Shown here piece by piece: positions 1 to 6,690 of a stretch of DNA of 13,201 nt. The translations under genes were made by a program, and so were the position numbers. Position 1 is the stretch's first letter, and each line of letters opens with the position of its first letter. The DNA comes from an uncultured Christensenellaceae bacterium (GTDB lineage Bacteria; Bacillota; Clostridia; Christensenellales; Pumilibacteraceae): contig CAJULE010000008.1 in the NCBI GenBank assembly GCA_910587445.1, positions 59,630 through 72,830 on the forward strand, given 5' to 3'. Below the pieces are notes generated by a model. That model made no database searches and was not told where the DNA came from. It was given only the letters and a program-made list of their open reading frames with translations.

Positions 1-80
1 TTGCTTCGGTCGTGTACGTCTATGTACACTCCCTTCAGTCGCGCACCGACAGCTGCCCGTCTTACTCGTTTCTTCGCCGT
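1..80 (+). repeat. Dispersed hairpin repeat, copy 1 (cut by window edge)
   Basis: Positions 1-55 are identical to 129-183, and 56-80 match 184-208 with a few changes. The unit contains a small hairpin, GTGTAC (12-17) and GTACAC (24-29) with a 6-nt loop. A diverged third copy lies at 675-752. Open frames across it are repetitive and have no recognisable domain, so I treat it as a non-coding interspersed repeat. It may continue to the left of the window. Confidence 0.8.
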
Positions 81-128
81 CAGACCCGACATTTTTTTTT
101 GTATCATAATACGGGCTGCGTTCAGTGC

Positions 129-208
129 TTGCTTCGGTCGTGTACGTCTATGTACACTCCCTTCAGTCGCGCACCGACAGCTGTTCGTCTCATTCGTTTC
201 TTCGACGT
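129..208 (+). repeat. Dispersed hairpin repeat, copy 2
   Basis: This is the second copy of the repeat at 1-80, offset by 128 bp. It has the same GTGTAC/GTACAC hairpin at 140-157. The 48 bp between the copies (81-128) are not repeated after copy 2, so this is a duplication of the unit and not a long tandem array. Confidence 0.8.
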
Positions 209-223
209 TATAGCTTTCTTTAT

Positions 224-372
224 CATTCGACCGGAGCGCTTCTTTTTTGTCATTTCGACCGGAGCACTTTCTTATTTGTCATTTCGACCGGAGCGCTTTC
301 TTCTTTGTCATTTCGACCGGAGCGCTTTCTTCTTTGTCATTTCGACCGGAGCGAAGCGAAGTGGAGAAATCT
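224..372 (+). repeat. 29-bp tandem repeat array grown from a CATTTCGA repeat
   Basis: The core CATTTCGACCGGAGCG starts at 251, 280, 309 and 338, an exact 29-bp period. A slightly shorter copy starts at 224. The units differ by one or two bases (for example GAGCAC in place of GAGCGC at 251). The last unit runs on into a full-length copy of a common interspersed repeat that ends GGAGAAATC, where ATTTC and GAAAT can pair. There are no spacers of the CRISPR type, because the whole period is repeated. Confidence 0.85.
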
Positions 373-383
373 AAATTAAAAGA

Positions 384-560
384 CCTTTCGACTGCGCTCA
401 AGGTGACAGTGACACGCCATGTCATTTCGAGCGAAGTCGAGAAATCCAATCCCAAGAAAAGGAAAAAGATGTTTCGACTACGTCCTAACGGACTCCGCTC
501 AACATGACAATGCAGTTGTGTTCTCTTTCTTGCCATTTCGAGCTTGTCGAAAAATCTTAA
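384..560. repeat. Cluster of interspersed TTTCGA...GAAATC repeats
   Basis: Several partial and inverted copies of one repeat family lie here. There is a complete short copy at about 421-446 (CATTTCGAGCGAAGTCGAG then AAATC). Inverted halves begin TTTCGACT at about 386 and TTTCGACTA at about 472, the latter ending CTCAACATGACA. A further copy at about 534-555 reads CATTTCGAGCTTGTCGA. Arms of the type ATTTCGA/TCGAGAAAT make each copy a potential hairpin. Repeats of this form are scattered between genes in many gut Firmicutes. No gene is supported here. Confidence 0.75.
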
Positions 561-570
561 CCGTTAAAAA

Positions 571-594
571 GAATCCTTAAGGAGAATCCTTAAG
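571..594 (+). repeat. 13-bp tandem duplication with CCTTAAGG palindrome
   Basis: GAATCCTTAAG occurs at 571-581 and again at 584-594, a 13-bp period. The join forms the palindrome CCTTAAGG. It lies between the TTTCGA repeats and the inverted-repeat block. No function can be given. Confidence 0.6.
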
Positions 595-617
595 TCGTTT
601 AAAGGAGAGGGAGTCAA

Positions 618-765
618 AAGGGAGAGGAACTTGACGGCATATAAACTTCGCAATACAGCGTTAAGCTTCGCGCCGCCTTGGTCATGTACAAAAAAGTACA
701 CTCCCGTCGTCGGTGCTCGCTTGCCTTGTCTTGCTCGTTTCTCTGCCGTCAAGTTCCTCTCCCTT
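618..765. repeat. MITE-like block bounded by a perfect 22-bp inverted repeat
   Basis: Positions 618-639 (starting AAGGGAGAGGAAC, ending TTGACGGCA) are the exact reverse complement of 744-765. The inner sequence also pairs partly, so the 148-bp block could fold into one long imperfect hairpin. It contains a short hairpin, TGTACA-loop-GTACA, near 684-699. No transposase frame is inside and I see no clear target duplication at the ends. It could be a miniature inverted-repeat element or an intergenic structured repeat. Confidence 0.7.
675..752 (+). repeat. Diverged third copy of the dispersed repeat
   Basis: This stretch follows the same order of short matches as the copies at 1-80 and 129-208: a GTACA hairpin, then GTACACTCCC, a GTCGTCGGTGC-like segment, CTCGTTTCT, and CTGCCGTC at the end. 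It lies inside the inverted-repeat block at 618-765. The bounded block and the unbounded copies therefore probably belong to one repeat family. Confidence 0.6.
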
Positions 766-796
766 CATCTTTTTCGCGCACCTTTTCGAAAAAAGG

Positions 797-1513
797 TCAT
801 TTGTTCTTGTCCCACAAATTATTTCTCTCGGGGTGGAATAGGGCGGTAAGCACGCTTTCCTTTGCCTTGGGAATGTCGGCGCCGAGAGTTTTCAGAAGAT
901 TTTTCATGTATTCGCGCTTTGTCGTATGATTGCTCGGACAGGGGTTTTTCACTACGGGAAATTCACGTGCCACGGGTATAATGTCCTTTTCGAGAGTAAG
1001 CACAAACGGACGGATCAGCGTGACGTTCGCGCGGCTCATATGGCTTACGGGCGAGAACGTCGACAGCCGCCCCTCGTAGAGAAGGGAGAGAAGAAAGGTT
1101 TCGGCGACGTCGTCCGCATGGTGTCCGAGCGCGAGCTTTCCTCCGCCTCTCTCCGCTATTGCGCCGCAAAGCGCGCCACGCCGCATTTTACTGCATAGCG
1201 AGCACGGACTTTTCTCCTTTCTTATGTCGAAGATCACTTCGCCTATATCGGTTTTTATTATTTCGTACGGGACGTCGAGCTCTTCGCAAAAGCGTTCGAG
1301 CGGCGAGAAATCCGCACCGAGACCCATATCGACGGTAAGTGCTTTAAGGGCGAATTTTTTAGGCGAAAACATTCTGAACCGTGCGAGCGCGGCAACAAGC
1401 GCGAGAGAATCCTTGCCTCCCGAAAGACCGACCGTGACGGTGTCGCCGTCGTCTATCATGTCATATTCTTCAATAGCTTTGCGCATGGAACTCAGTAATT
1501 TTTGCATCGACAT
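797..1513 (-). CDS. ttcA: TtcA-family tRNA thiolation protein (PP-loop ATPase)
   Basis: The product is a 238-residue PP-loop protein of the TtcA type. In the known members it adenylates a tRNA base (cytidine 32) and replaces its oxygen with sulfur, using an iron-sulfur cluster. Visible motifs are the PP-loop SGGKDS at residues 31-36, a CSLC pair (C104, C107) with a third cysteine at C192 in NPCPSN (the three cluster ligands of TtcA), and GHHADDVAET at 130-139. Length is slightly short for the family. I chose the ATG at 1513, 9 nt after GAGAGG (1523-1528). A TTG at 1516 is also possible. The gene diverges from rpmH and has its own promoter. Family is clear; the exact tRNA position is by analogy. 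Confidence 0.85.
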   Translation of the reverse strand: MSMQKLLSSMRKAIEEYDMIDDGDTVTVGLSGGKDSLALVAALARFRMFSPKKFALKALTVDMGLGADFSPLERFCEELDVPYEIIKTDIGEVIFDIRKEKSPCSLCSKMRRGALCGAIAERGGGKLALGHHADDVAETFLLSLLYEGRLSTFSPVSHMSRANVTLIRPFVLTLEKDIIPVAREFPVVKNPCPSNHTTKREYMKNLLKTLGADIPKAKESVLTALFHPERNNLWDKNK

Positions 1514-1550
1514 CAAGCGTTACCTCTCAAAACCGTCGTTTATCGACAAC

Positions 1551-1579
1551 AGTATAGCTTAAAACCGCGTAAAATGCAA
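1551..1579 (-). promoter_or_regulatory. Sigma-70 promoter for the ttcA-type gene
   Basis: On the minus strand, TTGCAT (1579-1574) and TATACT (1556-1551) are 17 bp apart, about 38 bp upstream of the ttcA-type start. Both boxes are close to consensus. Confidence 0.65.
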
Positions 1580-1619
1580 TCAAAGCGCAGGCGGCAACAA
1601 AAAAATGTTTGAAATATAG

Positions 1620-1648
1620 TTGACTAAAGGCGCGATTTCATTTATAAT
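1620..1648 (+). promoter_or_regulatory. Strong sigma-70 promoter for the rpmH operon
   Basis: TTGACT (1620-1625) and a perfect TATAAT (1643-1648) are separated by exactly 17 bp and lie 43 bp before the rpmH ATG. This fits the heavy demand for ribosomal protein L34. It probably drives the genes through jag. Confidence 0.85.
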
Positions 1649-1691
1649 ATATCAGTATTCGTTTAAAATCAAGGAAAAGGAATGTACAATC

Positions 1692-1844
1692 ATGAAGAGA
1701 ACTTATCAACCCAAAAAGAGAACAAGACTTAAGGTACACGGCTTCCGTAAGCGTATGGCTTCGAAGTCCGGTCGCAACGTGCTTTCGAGAAGACGCAGAA
1801 AGGGCAGAAAGAACATAGCCGCAAGACCTCTCGGAACTCACTGA
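1692..1844 (+). CDS. rpmH: 50S ribosomal protein L34
   Basis: This 50-residue, very basic protein starts MKRTYQPKKRTRLKVHGFR and has the MASKSGRNVL segment that is nearly invariant in bacterial L34. It is a structural protein of the large ribosomal subunit, bound to 23S rRNA. The length is normal for the family. The start is preceded by an A- and G-rich AAGGAAAAGG ending 11 nt upstream, a little far but the only candidate. It opens the cluster with rnpA, a pairing conserved across bacteria and often close to the replication origin. Confidence 0.98.
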   Translation: MKRTYQPKKRTRLKVHGFRKRMASKSGRNVLSRRRRKGRKNIAARPLGTH

Positions 1845-1868
1845 CAAACGTAAATAATCGTACCGGTT

Positions 1869-1904
1869 AAAGAGTCATCGGGCTAAGCGCCGTGGTGACT
1901 CTTT
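1869..1904 (+). terminator. Hairpin between rpmH and rnpA, possible attenuator
   Basis: AAAGAGTCA (1869-1877) pairs perfectly with TGACTCTTT (1896-1904), and the stem can grow by T-G and C-G pairs to 11 bp around an 14-nt loop. It is followed by GTTGTAAAA and not by a long T run. I read it as a weak terminator or processing site that would lower rnpA expression relative to rpmH. The poor T-tract leaves true termination uncertain. Confidence 0.5.
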
Positions 1905-1934
1905 GTTGTAAAAACCCCAAAAGGAGTACGGCGT

Positions 1935-2267
1935 ATGCTCGCAAAGAGATATCGTCTCACGAAGCACGGCTCGTTCAATTACGTCTATCGCAAAGGTACG
2001 CCTAAGAGGCGCGGCGTCATAACGCTCTGTTTCGTTGCTGGCGGCAAAGGCGTCAAGGTGGGCTTCAGTGTGCCGAACAAGGTCGGCAAGGCGGTATATC
2101 GCAATAAGGTTAAGCGCAGAATGAGGGCAATAGTGCAGTCTCGCATACGCGCGTTGAAGCCGTCGCAGCTTGTATTCTCGGCAGGCAAGGGCGCGTGCGA
2201 TATGTCGTACGGCGAACTGTGCGAAACGATGGAAAAACTGCTTGCGCACTCGGGACTTTTGAAATGA
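1935..2267 (+). CDS. rnpA: Ribonuclease P protein component
   Basis: This 110-residue basic protein is the protein subunit of RNase P. It binds the catalytic RNA and helps trim the 5' leader of precursor tRNAs. The start MLAKRYRLTKHGSFNYVY resembles the family's LxxxxRLxxxxDFxxVY opening, and the RNR signature is visible as NKVKRRMRAIV at about residues 57-67. AAGGAG at 1921-1926 lies 8 nt before the ATG. The gene ends in an ATGA overlap with yidD, so the two are probably translationally coupled. Confidence 0.96.
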   Translation: MLAKRYRLTKHGSFNYVYRKGTPKRRGVITLCFVAGGKGVKVGFSVPNKVGKAVYRNKVKRRMRAIVQSRIRALKPSQLVFSAGKGACDMSYGELCETMEKLLAHSGLLK

Positions 2268-2566
2268 ACGCAAAGACGAAAAAAAAGCGCGGCGTAAAGC
2301 GGGTCTTGATCGAAATAGTCACGTTCGGGTGGCTGTTCAAGGGGCTCGTCCTGTTTTACAAGAAGTGCATTTCGCCGCTCACGCCGAGCGTCTGTATCTA
2401 TCACCCGAGCTGTTCGACGTATATGCTCGAGGCGATTGAACGCTTCGGCGTAATAAAGGGCATAGGACTCGGCACGGCGCGTCTTTTGCGTTGCGTGCCC
2501 TGGAAAGAGGGCGGATTCGATCCCGTGCCCGACAATCCAAAAGGAGATATGAAATGGCTTTTTTGA
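2264..2566 (+). CDS. yidD: Membrane protein insertion efficiency factor YidD
   Basis: This 100-residue protein carries the YidD signature: a basic N-terminus, a short amphipathic helix (FKGLVLFYKKCISPL), the cysteine-containing YHPSCSTYMLEAI, and LRCVPWKEGGFDPVP. Known members sit on the inner face of the membrane and support insertion of proteins by YidC. I chose the ATG that overlaps the rnpA stop (ATGA at 2264-2267), because upstream in-frame sequence is rnpA in another frame. Its last 13 bp overlap the start of yidC, whose ribosome site lies inside yidD. Confidence 0.95.
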   Translation: MNAKTKKKRGVKRVLIEIVTFGWLFKGLVLFYKKCISPLTPSVCIYHPSCSTYMLEAIERFGVIKGIGLGTARLLRCVPWKEGGFDPVPDNPKGDMKWLF

Positions 2567-3792
2567 CGGGGCTTCTGTCCATAGCCGAAAATTTGAATCA
2601 GCCCGGCGGCATACCTTGGGAATGGCTCATTTTAAAGGTGTTCGATTTCGTTTCGGTTTACGGCTGGCGTATCGTTCTCTTTACGGTGCTGCTTAAGCTG
2701 TTGCTTTATCCTCTCGATATCTTCCAGCGCTATAAGATGCGCAAAAACCAGAAGATAACCGAGCGGTTGAAACCCGATCTCGATAAATTGCAGGCGACTT
2801 ATGCGGACAATCCGCAGGTGCTTCAGCAAAAGCAAATGGAGCTAAACAAGCGCGAGGGCTACAGCTATTTTTCGGCTTGCCTGCCCGCGCTCATTACGAT
2901 GATAATTTTCATCTGGTTCTTTACTTCGCTCAACAACATAAGTCAGTACATGATTTTCAAGCAGTATGTCGAGTGGTACGACAAGTACGAAGTCGCATAT
3001 TCGCAGGTGCTCGACGAGAGCGATTACAATACCTATCTCGCGATAGTGGAAAACGAAAATTCCACTTCCGACGAAGTAAAAGAGGCGCAGGACAAGCTTG
3101 TCGAAATAAGAGGCAAGGCAGTCGAAGCGGGGCAGAACGTCGTCTATGATTTCTATTACGACGACGACGGTAACCGCGAGAGCTTCCTTTGGATTAAGAA
3201 CATATGGTCGCCCGACGTGCCGTGGAAGAAACCCATTCTCGACGCGAGCGGCTTTGACGGTGCGGTCGGCAATTGGGATACAGATGCCAAAAAGAGCGGG
3301 CTCGACGAAACCACTCTCGCGCTTTTGAAAAGTTCATACGACGACGTGACGGGCAAACTGCAAAAAGACGAGGGCAACGTTGCAAACGGCTATTTGATTC
3401 TGCCGATACTTGCCGCGGGTCTTTCGTTCCTCTCGCAGTTCCTGTCGATGCGACTTCAGAAGAAGTCCGGACAGCCGCAGGCGGCGGGTATGGGCGGAAT
3501 GAAGTTTATGATGTTCCTGTTCCCGATACTCATGATATTCTTCGCGGTCGGCTATACGTCGGCGTTCGCGCTCTATATCGTGCTCAACTCCGGGCTTACC
3601 GTGCTTTTAAACCTGCTTTCCACGGGAATATTCGCGCTTAAAGACAGAGGCACGGAGAAGAAAGCTACGGAGACCATCATTCGCTACGGCAGACCCGATC
3701 CGCATGAGCTTATCGCAAAAGAAAGTCGCAATAGTTCGGATCGCGACGCGGGAGACGGCAAGAAAACGGGCGGAAACAGGAAAGGGAAATAA
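2554..3792 (+). CDS. yidC: YidC/Oxa1/Alb3 membrane protein insertase, enlarged form
   Basis: The product inserts proteins into the cytoplasmic membrane, alone or with SecYEG. Membrane segments lie near residues 22-55, 105-127, 278-296, 317-337 and 338-362. The first contains TVLLKLLLYPL and the second CLPALITMIIF, both diagnostic of the family. At 412 residues it is much longer than the usual Gram-positive YidC of about 260. The excess lies outside the membrane at about 130-208 and 228-275, flanking FLWIKNIWSPDVPW. The groove position that is arginine in E. coli and B. subtilis YidC appears as Lys48. No lipobox is seen. AAAGGAG at 2540-2546 sets the ATG. The C-terminal tail is basic, as expected for ribosome contact. 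Confidence 0.93.
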   Translation: MAFLTGLLSIAENLNQPGGIPWEWLILKVFDFVSVYGWRIVLFTVLLKLLLYPLDIFQRYKMRKNQKITERLKPDLDKLQATYADNPQVLQQKQMELNKREGYSYFSACLPALITMIIFIWFFTSLNNISQYMIFKQYVEWYDKYEVAYSQVLDESDYNTYLAIVENENSTSDEVKEAQDKLVEIRGKAVEAGQNVVYDFYYDDDGNRESFLWIKNIWSPDVPWKKPILDASGFDGAVGNWDTDAKKSGLDETTLALLKSSYDDVTGKLQKDEGNVANGYLILPILAAGLSFLSQFLSMRLQKKSGQPQAAGMGGMKFMMFLFPILMIFFAVGYTSAFALYIVLNSGLTVLLNLLSTGIFALKDRGTEKKATETIIRYGRPDPHELIAKESRNSSDRDAGDGKKTGGNRKGK

Positions 3793-3795
3793 ATC

Positions 3796-4878
3796 ATGTA
3801 CAGTGTAGAAGTTACGGCTAAAAAGGCTGAGGACGCATTAAAAGACGCATTGAAGCAACTTTCCGCAACCATAGACGACGTGGACGTAAAGGTCTTGGAA
3901 GCGGGCGGGCTATTTCGCAGCGCCAGGCTCGTCGTGTCGCTCACTCCCGAAGTGAGGGAGCGCAGGGAACGCAGAAACAAAAAAGAGAAGGGGCGCGAGG
4001 CGTTCGGGGAAGAAAGACAGGGGCAGCCGTATCGTGAAAAGGCGCGCTTCGATCAGACGCCCGAGCAGAAGAACAGCTTTGCTTCTCGGCAAAAGACCGA
4101 TTTAAAGCCCGACGAGCGGCAGGTAAAGACGGAGAACAAGGCAAAGGAGCAGCCCCGCCAGACGGTTGCTACCGAGGCAAGCGCACCCGTAAAACAGCGC
4201 GATCAAAGAGAAAAGAACCGCCCCGAGAACGCTCGGCAACAGGCAAAAGAGCCGCCGAAGGTCAAGGAACAAAGACCGGAAAGGTCGGCGGCGGACGCTC
4301 CGAGCGAGGTGCCCGAAAAGGCGCTCGAGGCAACGGTTGCGTTCCTCAAAAACGTAATGGAAAAAATGGGCTTTTCGGGAGAGATGACGACCCGTGCGCA
4401 TGGGCTCGACGTCGATATAACGGTGCTCGAAGAAGATTCCGCGATAATAGGCTACCGCGGCGAAACGATCGATTCGCTCGAATATCTTGCGGGGCTTATC
4501 GCAAATCGCGATTCCGAGAAGTATATAAAAGTGAGCGTCGATAACAATAACTATCGCGACAAGCGTTCGGACGGTCTCGTCAAGCTCGCCGAAAAAATGG
4601 CGGCAAAGTGCATAAAGACGGGGCACAAGGTCAGTCTCGAACCCATGAACAGCGCCAATCGGAAAATAGTTCACGCCGCACTTTCTTCCAACGATAAGGT
4701 GACGACTCGCAGCGAGGGGAAGGAACCCAATCGCAGGGTGGTCATATACTTCAAGCGCGAACGCGGCGGCAAAGGCGGAGACGACAAGGGAAGGGCGCCT
4801 ATGCCGACTGCCGAGAAATCCGCGCCGACCGAGACTAAGGCGGAGACGGAACGGAAGTCTCCCGTTGCGGAAGAATAA
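3796..4878 (+). CDS. jag: KhpB/Jag RNA-binding protein (Jag-N, KH and R3H domains)
   Basis: This is a 360-residue RNA-binding protein of the Jag/KhpB family, which is linked to cell elongation and division in Firmicutes. A Jag-N domain spans residues 1-50 (ending FRSARLVVSLTPEVRER). A long charged, low-complexity linker runs to about 172. The KH domain has its GxxG loop as GYRG at 219-222, within IIGYRGETIDSLEYL. The R3H motif is R289-KIV-H293, and a basic tail follows. The gene starts 3 nt after the yidC stop, the usual yidC-jag pairing. The linker is long and disordered, and the C-terminal tail after about 322 is extra. Confidence 0.95.
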   Translation: MYSVEVTAKKAEDALKDALKQLSATIDDVDVKVLEAGGLFRSARLVVSLTPEVRERRERRNKKEKGREAFGEERQGQPYREKARFDQTPEQKNSFASRQKTDLKPDERQVKTENKAKEQPRQTVATEASAPVKQRDQREKNRPENARQQAKEPPKVKEQRPERSAADAPSEVPEKALEATVAFLKNVMEKMGFSGEMTTRAHGLDVDITVLEEDSAIIGYRGETIDSLEYLAGLIANRDSEKYIKVSVDNNNYRDKRSDGLVKLAEKMAAKCIKTGHKVSLEPMNSANRKIVHAALSSNDKVTTRSEGKEPNRRVVIYFKRERGGKGGDDKGRAPMPTAEKSAPTETKAETERKSPVAEE

Positions 4879-4899
4879 CGGCAGTATACGACATATTAG

Positions 4900-5469
4900 A
4901 TGAAAAAGAACAAGACGCTTTGTATCGCGATTTTCGTTGCGGCGCTTGCCTGCCTCGTGTTCGGCGTCGTGTGCGCCGTGGGCAGGGAAGGAACGTGGCG
5001 CACCGTCGGCATGATTTTCGCCGCATTCGGAGCCGTTGCGCTTATCGTGTGCGTCGCGGCGCTCGCTCGCAAGGAAGAACTCACTACTGCCCGTTATGCG
5101 AGAAAAAAGAGCTTGCTTACGCCTTGCGAGATCGAATTTTTGCAGGCGCTTAAAAGAATAGAATCCAATCGGTGCGAAGTCCTTTATCAGGTCGCGCTTG
5201 TGAGCGTGATAGATAAAAAAACGCAGACGGCATACAGAAACGAGCTGTTCAGAATAATCGATTATGCGTTTGTCGACAGGCGGACATATGCGCCGCTGCT
5301 TCTTGTCGAACTCAATGACTCGTCGCACCTTCGTGCCGACAGAAAATTGCGTGACGAGAAGGTTGCGGAGATCTGCCGAAAGGCAAAAATGCCCCTTGTC
5401 ACGTTTACCGTAGAAGAGTCCCGTGATTTTGCGCTCGTCAAAAAACGTATTCTTTCCAAAATTCTCTGA
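4900..5469 (+). CDS. Membrane-anchored DUF2726 protein (nuclease-like fold)
   Basis: This 189-residue protein has two membrane helices, at about 6-27 and 36-57, then a DUF2726-type soluble domain at about 72-189. Family hallmarks are VLYQVALVSVID, FRIIDYAFVD, and LLLVELNDSSHLRADRKLRDEK ahead of the terminal PLVTF segment. DUF2726 is thought to have a restriction-endonuclease-like core, with the acidic residues of IDYAFVD and VELND as possible active-site residues. No function is established. It starts 21 nt after jag with no clear ribosome site, so its expression may be low or coupled. It stands where mnmE is commonly found. Confidence 0.75.
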   Translation: MKKNKTLCIAIFVAALACLVFGVVCAVGREGTWRTVGMIFAAFGAVALIVCVAALARKEELTTARYARKKSLLTPCEIEFLQALKRIESNRCEVLYQVALVSVIDKKTQTAYRNELFRIIDYAFVDRRTYAPLLLVELNDSSHLRADRKLRDEKVAEICRKAKMPLVTFTVEESRDFALVKKRILSKIL

Positions 5470-5488
5470 TCGGATTGACCTGCCAATT

Positions 5489-5516
5489 CGGATAAACCAA
5501 TTGTCGGGTTTATCCG
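5489..5516 (+). terminator. Hairpin after the DUF2726 gene
   Basis: CGGATAAACC (5489-5498) pairs perfectly with GGTTTATCCG (5507-5516) across an 8-nt loop, 20 bp after the stop codon. There is no T-run behind it, so it is a weak candidate for a terminator. An overlapping alternative pairing, CAATT (5484-5488) with AATTG (5499-5503), is also possible. Confidence 0.4.
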
Positions 5517-5583
5517 CGCTACAACAGCCGCACGAAAGGCAAAATCCCAAAGACTCCCGAACTGCAAAAAGCAGTCGCTCTAC

Positions 5584-5625
5584 AAAAAGAAAAATGACTG
5601 ACAAGATAGTTAGTCTTATCGGTCA
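5584..5625 (-). terminator. Rho-independent terminator for the minus-strand methyltransferase
   Basis: Read on the minus strand, TGACCGATAAGA (5625-5614) pairs with TCTTGTCAGTCA (5606-5595) over 12 bp, with one mismatch and one G-T pair and a 7-nt loop. It is followed directly by TTTTTCTTTTT. This is a canonical terminator about 190 bp beyond the methyltransferase stop. Confidence 0.7.
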
Positions 5626-5814
5626 TTCGACGCTAAATTGAAATTTATATTTTTTATTGCTTGCAAAGCCGTTGATCTTCAATAAATTTCTTTTTAATAG
5701 GGCTACCTTCCGCGCGATAAATACATAAGTTGTCTAAATCGAAAATGGAACTCCAAACAGTATTTTTTCCGAATTTACGTTCCCGCTATTTTTTTCTTTT
5801 AATGAAAACGAAAT

Positions 5815-6690
5815 TTACCTCTTTATTCCGCGCATAACCATAGTTATCGATACGGTCGTATCCCATTGCTTTTCGTTATTGTCATATTGCTTGATACGGC
5901 TATCGTACTTGTTATTCGCAATGCGTTTCATTTCGGCTATTTCTTTGCTCGAAAAGCATTCGGGCATAGAATACGCAACCGACTCTATCGATTCGATTGC
6001 AGCATACCTGTCGGCGTTGATTATCGCACGGGCAAATTCGGGCGCAGTATCGGGATTATCGGGCGTTAAATTTGCCATCACATATCCCGTTTTAACGCTC
6101 TTAAATCCGTATCGTTCCATAACGGCAGGCAATTCCGCCTCGTTCAGATAATATTTGCCAACGCCGTATTTTTCAATGGCATTATCGAACTGTTCCGCTT
6201 TTTGCCAAAACTCTTTTTCGTAATCGCTTTGCGCGTAGCAATAGGGCGCAACCGTTATGCCTTTACGCGAAGAAAGCACCAGGCAAACGCCGTTCGGTTT
6301 CAATACGCGCAGTTGCTCTTTGTAAAATACGGAATGTTCTATATGCTCGCAAACGGTGTTGGAAATCACAACGTCAAAGCTCTCATTGGCAAACGGTAAT
6401 GCGGCAATATCGGCTTCTATAAAAGTTACGCCTTTTTCGTGTTCTTTTGCAAAGCGTATAAATTCGCCGTCGCGGTCGATAGCAATTATTTCCGCATTTG
6501 GATACCAACGTGCAAGCGATCCCGCAAGCGCACCAGAACCGCAACCGATTTCAAGAATTTTCAGTTTCTTTTTTTCGTCCAAACCAAATAAATCTTTGTA
6601 CTCGCTTGCAAATTTGTCGTCAAACCGCAACTTACGACTATAATACAAGGTCTTTGCGCCTTGTATATATTTCGACCATATAGTATTCAT
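5815..6690 (-). CDS. Class I SAM-dependent methyltransferase (domain of the fusion, likely once a separate gene)
   Basis: Starting at the ATG at 6690, this gives a complete 291-residue methyltransferase. Motif I is ILEIGCGSGA (45-54), an acidic residue that would hold the SAM ribose follows in AIDRD (70-74), EADIAALPF is at 92-100, motif IV is FDVVISNTVCEHI (105-117), and LRVLKPNGVCLVLSS lies at 127-141. The opening MNTIWSKYIQGAKTLYYSRK is, as I remember it, how free-standing gut Firmicutes members begin, so this ATG is probably the original start. The substrate is unknown. Only a weak TTAGAG precedes the ATG, and the frame runs on without a stop into the ATPase fragment. Base composition is less AT-rich than the ATPase part. 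A strong minus-strand terminator lies downstream at 5584-5625. Confidence 0.75.
   Translation of the reverse strand: MNTIWSKYIQGAKTLYYSRKLRFDDKFASEYKDLFGLDEKKKLKILEIGCGSGALAGSLARWYPNAEIIAIDRDGEFIRFAKEHEKGVTFIEADIAALPFANESFDVVISNTVCEHIEHSVFYKEQLRVLKPNGVCLVLSSRKGITVAPYCYAQSDYEKEFWQKAEQFDNAIEKYGVGKYYLNEAELPAVMERYGFKSVKTGYVMANLTPDNPDTAPEFARAIINADRYAAIESIESVAYSMPECFSSKEIAEMKRIANNKYDSRIKQYDNNEKQWDTTVSITMVMRGIKR

Larger units (their letters stand above)
5470..5814. other. AT-rich non-coding junction with several hairpins
   Basis: No convincing gene lies in this 345-bp stretch. It contains the hairpins at 5489-5516 and 5584-5625, a small one at 5561-5575 (ACTGC, five A, GCAGT), and a 9-bp inverted repeat GAAATTTAT (5640-5648) with ATAAATTTC (5682-5690) followed by TTTTT. 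Base composition turns AT-rich from about 5635. This marks the passage from the chromosomal core to the mosaic on the right. Confidence 0.6.

Noticed and set aside
224..366. CRISPR array
   Set aside because: The whole 29-bp period is repeated with no unique spacers, and no cas genes are present.
1..536. Several open frames of 70-120 codons through the repeats
   Set aside because: Their products merely repeat the tandem units (for example FVISTGA again and again), lack domains and ribosome sites, and overlap one another on both strands.
780..797. Terminator hairpin at the end of the ttcA-type gene
   Set aside because: ACCTTTT and AAAAGGT pair around CGAA, but no T-run follows on the minus strand, and the stem overlaps the stop codon.
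1540..1548. DnaA box and replication origin
   Set aside because: TTATCGACA is one base off consensus and stands alone, with no cluster of boxes or AT-rich unwinding region, so it is not enough for an origin.
4102..5604. Long minus-strand frame opposite jag and the DUF2726 gene
   Set aside because: It is the antisense of two well-supported genes, is rich in R, F and L without domains, and has no promoter or ribosome site.
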